This document shows positions 59,135 to 64,000 of a stretch of 64,000 nucleotides of DNA, in pieces. Location of the stretch: contig CAZIAD010000007.1 in assembly GCA_964537555.1 (NCBI GenBank), forward strand, positions 1 to 64,000, written 5' to 3'. Within the stretch, counting starts at the first letter, position 1. Each line of letters begins with the position of its first letter. Source of the stretch: CAYRWR01 sp964537555 (GTDB taxonomy: Bacteria > Spirochaetota > Brevinematia > Brevinematales > CAYRWR01). A program made the translations under genes and the position numbers. A model generated the notes under the pieces. That model was given only the letters and a program-made list of their open reading frames with translations, had not been told where the DNA came from and ran no database searches.

Positions 59135-60268
59135 TTACTGGCTGCTCAGTATCACCATATTATCGATATGTATTACTGCATCATAACGATTGGGATAACC
59201 TAACAGCGTCTCAAAATCTTTACTCTTTTTGCCGGCTATCTTAAGCAGCTCCCGGGAAGAGTAGTTGCACAGCCCCCTGGCGATTTCCTTCAGTTCTTCA
59301 TCCAATATGCTTACATTGGCCCCGGCCTCAAATTTACCTTCTGTGCCGGCTATACCGCTGGCCAGGAGGCTCTTGTGACGTATCACTGCCTGGGCAGCCC
59401 CACTGTCCACTATGATCTTACCCTGGATACGCTTCCCGGTGATCCAGCGTTTTTTAGCGGAGAGATTCAGTTTATTGGATACAAAAATAGTACCCTGGGC
59501 CAGATTATCCAGTATCTGGTGCAGGATGTTATCTTTAAATCCATTGGCGATGACCATAGGGATACCGGACAGGGTGGTCATACGGGCTGCTTCCAGCTTG
59601 GTAAACATACCCCCCGTAGCATAGCTGTTCTCGGCCTCTCCGGCATGAGCCAGTATCTTCTTGTCTGTGTCCATGTTTACTTCACGGACCAGCTGTGCCT
59701 GGGCTGTGCCATAATCTGTGAAGAATCCGTCTATATCTGACAGTATGATGTAGAGGTCGGCATCTATGAGCAGGGATACCAGGGCCCCCAGGCGGTCATT
59801 GTCCCCCAGTTTTATCTCTTCTACAGCTACGGAGTCGTTTTCATTGATGACCGGGATAATACCCATGTCTATCATGGTGTTCAGGGTATTGCGTGCGTTG
59901 AGATAGGCTCCCCGGTGGTCAAATATTGTATGAGTGAGCAGGACCTGTCCCACATGGAGTCCATGCTGGGAAAAGGCGTGATCCAGCTCATGCATGAGCT
60001 TTACCTGTCCTACTCCGGCAAAAGCCTGTTTCTGGGGGATGGACAGGCTCTCATCAGCCTGGTGGCCGAAACTGAAACGCCCCATGCCCACCGCTCCGCT
60101 TACCGTGAGGATGATCTCAATACCCTGTCGGCGCAGGTTTATGATCTCATTGACCAGTTTTTCTATATTGTGCTTGTTTATCTGCTTTAGGTCCGTGATC
60201 TGCCGGGTACCCAGCTTGACCACTATGCGGCGCGGTTCTAAGGTGTCTTGTTTAAGCTGGATCTTCAT
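59135..60268 (-). CDS. proB: glutamate 5-kinase ProB
   Basis: 377 residues. Phosphorylates glutamate in the first step of proline synthesis. Amino acid kinase fold: RRIVVKLGTRQI, ILTVSGAVGMGRFSFG, PVINENDSVAV, KLGDNDRLGALVSLLIDADL, ILSDIDGFFTDYG, ATGGMFTKLEAARM; then a C-terminal PUA domain (GKIIVDSGAAQAVIRH, GARGL-like IARGLCNYSS). The usual SSGAI is VSGAV here. proA is not in the window. Its start overlaps the end of obg by 17 bp. Confidence 0.93.
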   Translation of the reverse strand: MKIQLKQDTLEPRRIVVKLGTRQITDLKQINKHNIEKLVNEIINLRRQGIEIILTVSGAVGMGRFSFGHQADESLSIPQKQAFAGVGQVKLMHELDHAFSQHGLHVGQVLLTHTIFDHRGAYLNARNTLNTMIDMGIIPVINENDSVAVEEIKLGDNDRLGALVSLLIDADLYIILSDIDGFFTDYGTAQAQLVREVNMDTDKKILAHAGEAENSYATGGMFTKLEAARMTTLSGIPMVIANGFKDNILHQILDNLAQGTIFVSNKLNLSAKKRWITGKRIQGKIIVDSGAAQAVIRHKSLLASGIAGTEGKFEAGANVSILDEELKEIARGLCNYSSRELLKIAGKKSKDFETLLGYPNRYDAVIHIDNMVILSSQ

Positions 60269-61286
60269 CCTGGTCTTCCTCTCGGGATTTCTTCTCTGCC
60301 TCCAGATAATGCTGGTAGATCTTTACTTTGAGATCAGCCAGGCCTTCTCCGGTCAGGGCAGATATGCTTAGTATTTCGGCATCTATGCCTTTAAAGTGTT
60401 CCAGTATCTCCTGCTGCAGGCCTGCATCATCCAGCATGTCGGTCTTATTAAGGGCGATGATATAGTCCCGGTCGTACAGCTTCTGAGAATAGTTTTTCAG
60501 CTCTTCTCTTAAGGTATCAAATACCTTTCGAGGGTCTTCAGTGATATCCAGCATAAACAGCAGGAGCCGGGTCCGCTCGATATGTTTCAGGAATCTAATC
60601 CCCAGTCCTTTGCCGTGGTGAGCCCCTTCTATCAGTCCGGGGATATCGGCTATGAGCACCTGGGTGGAGGCATCATCCAGCTTCATCACACCCAGGTTAG
60701 GAGCCAGGGTGGTAAAGGGATAGTCGGCGATCTTGGGCTTGGCTTCGGTAATGCGGGAGATGAGGGTAGACTTACCGGCATTGGGGAATCCCACCAGGCC
60801 CACATGGGCTATCAGTTTCAGCTCCAGTTTTATCTTCATCTCTACGCCGGGCTTGCCGTCTTCGGCATACTGAGGGGCCTGTTTTACAGAGGACTTGAAG
60901 TGGACATTACCCCGGCCTCCCCGGCCTCCCCTGGCGATCACTACTTCATGGCCGGCGTCTACCAGGTCAGTGAGGATCTCACCCGTATCGGCATTGGATA
61001 TGACAGTGCCGGGCGGTACCTCTATAGTGATGCTCTGGCCCATCTTGCCGAATTTATTACTGCCCAGTCCCTGTTCGCCATGTTTGGCCCGGAACCACTG
61101 CAGGCGCCGGAAGTGGGACAGGGTGCGCATCTGGGGATTTGCCCGGAATATTACATCTCCTCCCCGGCCGCCGTCTCCTCCGTCAGGCCCTCCGAAAGGG
61201 ATAAATTTGGCCCGGTGAAAGCTGGCTGATCCATTGCCCCCGGTGCCGGATTGTATCTGGATGATGACTTCGTCTTTAAATAACAT
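60252..61286 (-). CDS. obg: Obg-family GTPase (ObgE/CgtA)
   Basis: 344 residues. Large-subunit ribosome assembly GTPase. N-terminal glycine-rich Obg fold (GGNGSASFHRAKFIPFGGPD, GGRGGDVIF, GGRGGRGNVHFK), then the G domain with G1 GFPNAGKSTL, G3 DIPGL, G4 NKTD, ending in an acidic tail. Upstream is dut, not rplU-rpmA as in many bacteria. AAGGA lies somewhat far from the ATG (about 12 nt). Confidence 0.96.
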   Translation of the reverse strand: MLFKDEVIIQIQSGTGGNGSASFHRAKFIPFGGPDGGDGGRGGDVIFRANPQMRTLSHFRRLQWFRAKHGEQGLGSNKFGKMGQSITIEVPPGTVISNADTGEILTDLVDAGHEVVIARGGRGGRGNVHFKSSVKQAPQYAEDGKPGVEMKIKLELKLIAHVGLVGFPNAGKSTLISRITEAKPKIADYPFTTLAPNLGVMKLDDASTQVLIADIPGLIEGAHHGKGLGIRFLKHIERTRLLLFMLDITEDPRKVFDTLREELKNYSQKLYDRDYIIALNKTDMLDDAGLQQEILEHFKGIDAEILSISALTGEGLADLKVKIYQHYLEAEKKSREEDQDEDPA

Positions 61287-61301
61287 AAATGGGGGATTTC
61301 C

Positions 61302-61739
61302 TTATTTTTTCACACCGGTGGAACCGAATCCGCCGCTGCCCCTGTCCGTATCAGACAGATCGTCGTTAAAATGAAATACAGCCTGTACCGTAGGCGCGAT
61401 CACCATCTGGGCAATGCGGTCATGATGGCTGATGCTGAAGTCCTGGCCTGAGAGATTAATGAGGATCACCTTGACCTCACCCCGGTAATCGGCATCAATA
61501 GTTCCGGGGGCATTGGGGACAGATATGCCCTTGGCACCCAATCCGCTGCGGGGCCGTACCTGGGCCTCGTATCCCTCGGGTATCTCCATGGCAAATCCGG
61601 TAGGGATGAGCTTTATTTCCATAGGGGCCAGGGTCACTGTTTCATCCAGGCAGGCGTAGAGGTCGGCGCCGGCACTGTGCAGAGTCTGGTACTGGGGCAG
61701 CTGGGCCTCAGGGTGCAGTTTTTTGATCTTTATTTCCAT
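61302..61739 (-). CDS. dut: deoxyuridine 5'-triphosphate nucleotidohydrolase (dUTPase)
   Basis: 145 residues, trimeric dUTPase family. Conserved motifs in order: HSAGADLYACLD, PRSGLGAKG, NAPGTIDADYRGEVKVIL, RIAQMVIAP, and the C-terminal RGSGGFGSTG that closes over the active site. It removes dUTP and supplies dUMP. First gene of the operon dut-obg-proB-lipoprotein; AAGGAT before the ATG and a clear promoter at 61770-61798. Confidence 0.95.
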   Translation of the reverse strand: MEIKIKKLHPEAQLPQYQTLHSAGADLYACLDETVTLAPMEIKLIPTGFAMEIPEGYEAQVRPRSGLGAKGISVPNAPGTIDADYRGEVKVILINLSGQDFSISHHDRIAQMVIAPTVQAVFHFNDDLSDTDRGSGGFGSTGVKK

Positions 61740-61769
61740 ATTATTATCCTTATTTGAGAATGAGCATAC

Positions 61770-61798
61770 ATTTTATTATGGATATGCGCTAAAGTCAA
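61770..61798 (-). promoter_or_regulatory. promoter of the dut-obg-proB operon
   Basis: Minus strand: TTGACT (61793-61798), 17 bp, TAAAAT (61770-61775). Confidence 0.72.
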
Positions 61799-62181
61799 AA
61801 GCTGGAAGAGCATTCAGCTATCCCCGGCTATCTTTCCCCTATCGACTAATATTGCCCGGTGCATCGGTGTATGGGAGGGGGGCATTGGCATGATGGAACT
61901 GGCCCTTTATGAGGAGAGCTCAGTACTGGTATCAGAGTTGACAGGGGACTGGGCATTCTTACGCCTGTATCCGCTGATCAATAAGACAGGAATGATAAAC
62001 AGGGCAATACTTTTTATTTTTTGTGTCTCTAGGGATTTTTTTAATCTTAAAATGGTTGTAGATTTGTGTCAACACATAATACAGGAAACATAATACAGGA
62101 AATGTAGTTCCGACATGGTGATAACGGGATTTATTCATAAGGAAATGTTTAAAGAGCTAACATACTAATCTCAAATCCCTC

Positions 62182-62209
62182 TTGCAAAAAATCATTTTTC
62201 TTTTATAGT
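62182..62209 (+). promoter_or_regulatory. promoter of the histidine kinase gene
   Basis: TTGCAA (62182-62187), 16 bp, TATAGT (62204-62209). Confidence 0.6.
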
Positions 62210-62290
62210 ATACGTACTGCACTAAATCCGAGAGTATGGATTTATAGGTTTTTTTCAGTGAAATATCGCTTATTAGCAAAAGAGGGGATT

Positions 62291-64000
62291 ATGAGAACAA
62301 TTTTAATCCTGCTGATTCTGATAGGATATTCCAATTTACATGCATTTAACCAGGTCATCAAAGTAGGGTCAGAACCAGACTATCCCCCATTCTGTATGGT
62401 TAATGATAATGGTGAGGCAGAAGGCTTTTCAGTTGACCTTTTTAAAGCGGCAGCAAATGTCATGGGCCTGGCAGTAGAATTCAAAGTAGGGCCCTGGCAT
62501 ATCATTAAACAGGAACTGGCTGAAGGTAAGATCAATGCCCTTCCCCTGGTGGGACGTTCCCCCGAAAGGGAAAAAGTCTATGATTTCACTTTTCCCTATC
62601 ATACTCTGCATGGGGTGATCTTTGTGAGAAAAGGGGAAAAAGGTATACAGAATCTGGAAGATCTTCGCACGAAATCCGTTCTGGTAATGAAAGGTGATAA
62701 TTCGGAGGAATATGTCATAAGAACTAAAATTGCCGGAAAGGTCATCACTACAGAGACTTATACTGAGGCATTCAGATTCCTTAATTCGGGCCGTTATGAT
62801 GCGGTCATAGTGCAGAAATTACTGGGACTACAGCTCCTGGATGCCCTGCATTATGACAGGATCACTGCACTGGACATAGATCTTCCTGGTTTTGCCCAGG
62901 ACTTTAGCTTTGCCGTACGCGAGGGAGATAAAGAGCTTTTGTCCCGATTGAATGAAGGCCTGGCTATTGTGATTGCCAACGGTACTTATGACAAACTGTA
63001 CAAACAGTGGTTTTCACCTCAGATGCGTCCAGGACTGAGTAGAAAGGAGATCGTCAGTATAGTCTTGAGCATTACTATCCCTCTGGCTTTACTGCTCTTT
63101 GCGATTGCTGTGATCTATCTGCGGGTCGAGATACGCCGTAAGACTCTGCATCTGACTCAGGAGATCAATGAGCGCAAAGCAGCGGAACTGGAACGGGGAA
63201 GACTTATTACCGCCATTGAACAATCAGCCGAGATAATTATTATTACAGATATTGCGGGTATCATAATTTATGTCAACCCTTCGTTCGCAGATATTAGTGG
63301 TTATGAGAGGGATGAGGCATTAGGTAAAAGCCCTGCTATACTAAAAAGTGGTATTCAGGACAGGGATTTTTACAAAGACTTGTGGAAGCATCTCACTCAG
63401 GGGAAAGTGTGGAAAGGAAGAATAATAAACAGAGCCAAAGATTCCACATTATTTACTGTACAGACTACCATTTCACCTGTGCTAAATGACAAAGGCGAGA
63501 TCGTTAATTATCTGGCTGTAATGAGAGATATCACTAAAGAGCTGTCCATGGAACAGCAGATGTTTCAGACACAAAAGATGGAGTCTATTGGAAGGCTGGC
63601 TGGGGGTGTAGCCCATGATTTTAATAACATGCTTAGTGTTATCCTGGGATATTCTGAACTGATACTGTCGGGCATGAATCCTTCAGATAGTATCTATAAT
63701 GACATACAGGAGATTTACCAGGCCGGTATCCGTTCCGCTGAATTAACAGCCCAGTTGCTGGCTTTTTCCAGAAAGCAGAATATGACCCCGCGGGTAATGA
63801 ATGTTAATTCCGCCATAGAGAATATGATCAAGATGATTAAAAGACTCATTGGAGAAAATGTATACCTGGATTGGGTACCCCGGATTGATATCCCTAATGT
63901 ATTTATAGATCCCTCTCAGTTTGACCAGATTATACTTAATCTTTGTGTAAATGCACGGGACGCTGTAAATGATGGGGGACGTATTACGATATCTACCGCG
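62291..64000 (+). CDS. hybrid-type sensor histidine kinase with periplasmic solute-binding domain (3' end outside window)
   Basis: 570 codons visible from ATG 62291 (AGGGG 5 nt upstream); the frame is open to the window edge. Signal peptide (LILIGYSNLHA), then a family 3 solute-binding domain (IKVGSEPDYPPFCM, GFSVDLFKAA, FDFTFPYHTL-like YDFTFPYHT; residues about 20-235), one transmembrane helix (about 255-280), a PAS domain (TDIAGIIIYVNPSFADISGY, near 315), HisKA with phospho-acceptor His442 in LAGGVAHDFNN, and the start of the ATPase domain with N554 (NLCVNARDA). It probably senses an amino acid or related small molecule outside the membrane. A response-regulator receiver domain may follow outside the window. 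Confidence 0.9.
   Translation, partial: MRTILILLILIGYSNLHAFNQVIKVGSEPDYPPFCMVNDNGEAEGFSVDLFKAAANVMGLAVEFKVGPWHIIKQELAEGKINALPLVGRSPEREKVYDFTFPYHTLHGVIFVRKGEKGIQNLEDLRTKSVLVMKGDNSEEYVIRTKIAGKVITTETYTEAFRFLNSGRYDAVIVQKLLGLQLLDALHYDRITALDIDLPGFAQDFSFAVREGDKELLSRLNEGLAIVIANGTYDKLYKQWFSPQMRPGLSRKEIVSIVLSITIPLALLLFAIAVIYLRVEIRRKTLHLTQEINERKAAELERGRLITAIEQSAEIIIITDIAGIIIYVNPSFADISGYERDEALGKSPAILKSGIQDRDFYKDLWKHLTQGKVWKGRIINRAKDSTLFTVQTTISPVLNDKGEIVNYLAVMRDITKELSMEQQMFQTQKMESIGRLAGGVAHDFNNMLSVILGYSELILSGMNPSDSIYNDIQEIYQAGIRSAELTAQLLAFSRKQNMTPRVMNVNSAIENMIKMIKRLIGENVYLDWVPRIDIPNVFIDPSQFDQIILNLCVNARDAVNDGGRITISTA

Larger units (their letters stand above)
61740..62290. other. intergenic region between dut and the histidine kinase
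   Basis: 550 bp with two divergent promoters (61770-61798 minus; 62182-62209 plus). A 67-codon frame at 61890-62093 has its nearest purine-rich site 11 nt or more from the ATG and no recognisable content; I do not call it a gene. Nothing else seen. Confidence 0.5.

Noticed and set aside
61890..62093. 67-codon open frame
   Set aside because: No well-placed ribosome site, no recognisable content; kept as intergenic.

Overview
The window (about 47-50% GC over most of its length) looks like a chromosomal stretch from a diderm bacterium, most likely a spirochaete. The reasons are the many lipoproteins with loose lipoboxes and the many putative outer-membrane beta-barrels, a stand-alone CarD-like regulator, tandem HD-GYP proteins, a Tro-type metal transporter, and a short run of integron-like gene cassettes of the kind known from Treponema. 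This is an inference from content, not a sequence match. Nearly all genes are compact, in short operons with good Shine-Dalgarno sites, and many are preceded by very clear sigma70-type promoters (TTGACA/TATAAT with 16-18 bp spacers).

Left part (1-7.1 kb): a five-gene minus-strand operon hslV-hslU-small Zn-ribbon membrane protein-DUF218 protein-queE (cut by the window edge), with a divergent carD. Then come a membrane protein with a degenerate GGDEF-like domain, a three-gene minus operon ending in yjbQ, and queF behind a perfect consensus promoter. QueE and QueF are both enzymes of the queuosine pathway.

7.1-11.1 kb is the accessory region. A non-coding mosaic of long direct repeats (7247-8168) is followed by a strong promoter and three AT-rich single-gene units (HIT protein, beta-lactamase-like lipoprotein, unknown lipoprotein). 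Each unit ends in a 57-bp attC-like site with an identical 43-nt internal spacing. No integrase gene is visible, so this looks like an orphan cassette cluster.

11.1-25.9 kb: a secreted protein, an SDR oxidoreductase, a lipoprotein, nadR, and a metal ABC transporter operon (ATPase plus two permeases, both with extra C-terminal domains, no binding protein) with a palindromic operator candidate on its promoter. These are followed by a secreted unknown, two translationally coupled radical SAM proteins, a xylose-type sugar transporter pair (xylF, xylG, no permease) and dgkA-gph.

25.9-39.5 kb: an envelope-rich stretch. A beta-barrel protein with two paralogous lipoproteins forms one operon, followed by another barrel and a metallophosphoesterase lipoprotein. 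Then come the ppgK-CsgG/TPR-hemerythrin operon, a panB pair, a SurA-N-like anchored protein, an AT-rich secreted protein, tldD and a small coiled-coil protein.

39.5-64 kb: two tandem HD-GYP proteins, thioredoxin-fold/truA, an M48 membrane protease, a solitary dnaA, ribD-TPR, a barrel-like protein and a CASTOR/POLLUX-like channel. A 1285-residue starch-active lipoprotein follows, with a LacI-family-type operator at its promoter. The end holds a phosphatase-like protein, the dut-obg-proB-lipoprotein operon, and the start of a large solute-sensing histidine kinase that runs off the right edge.
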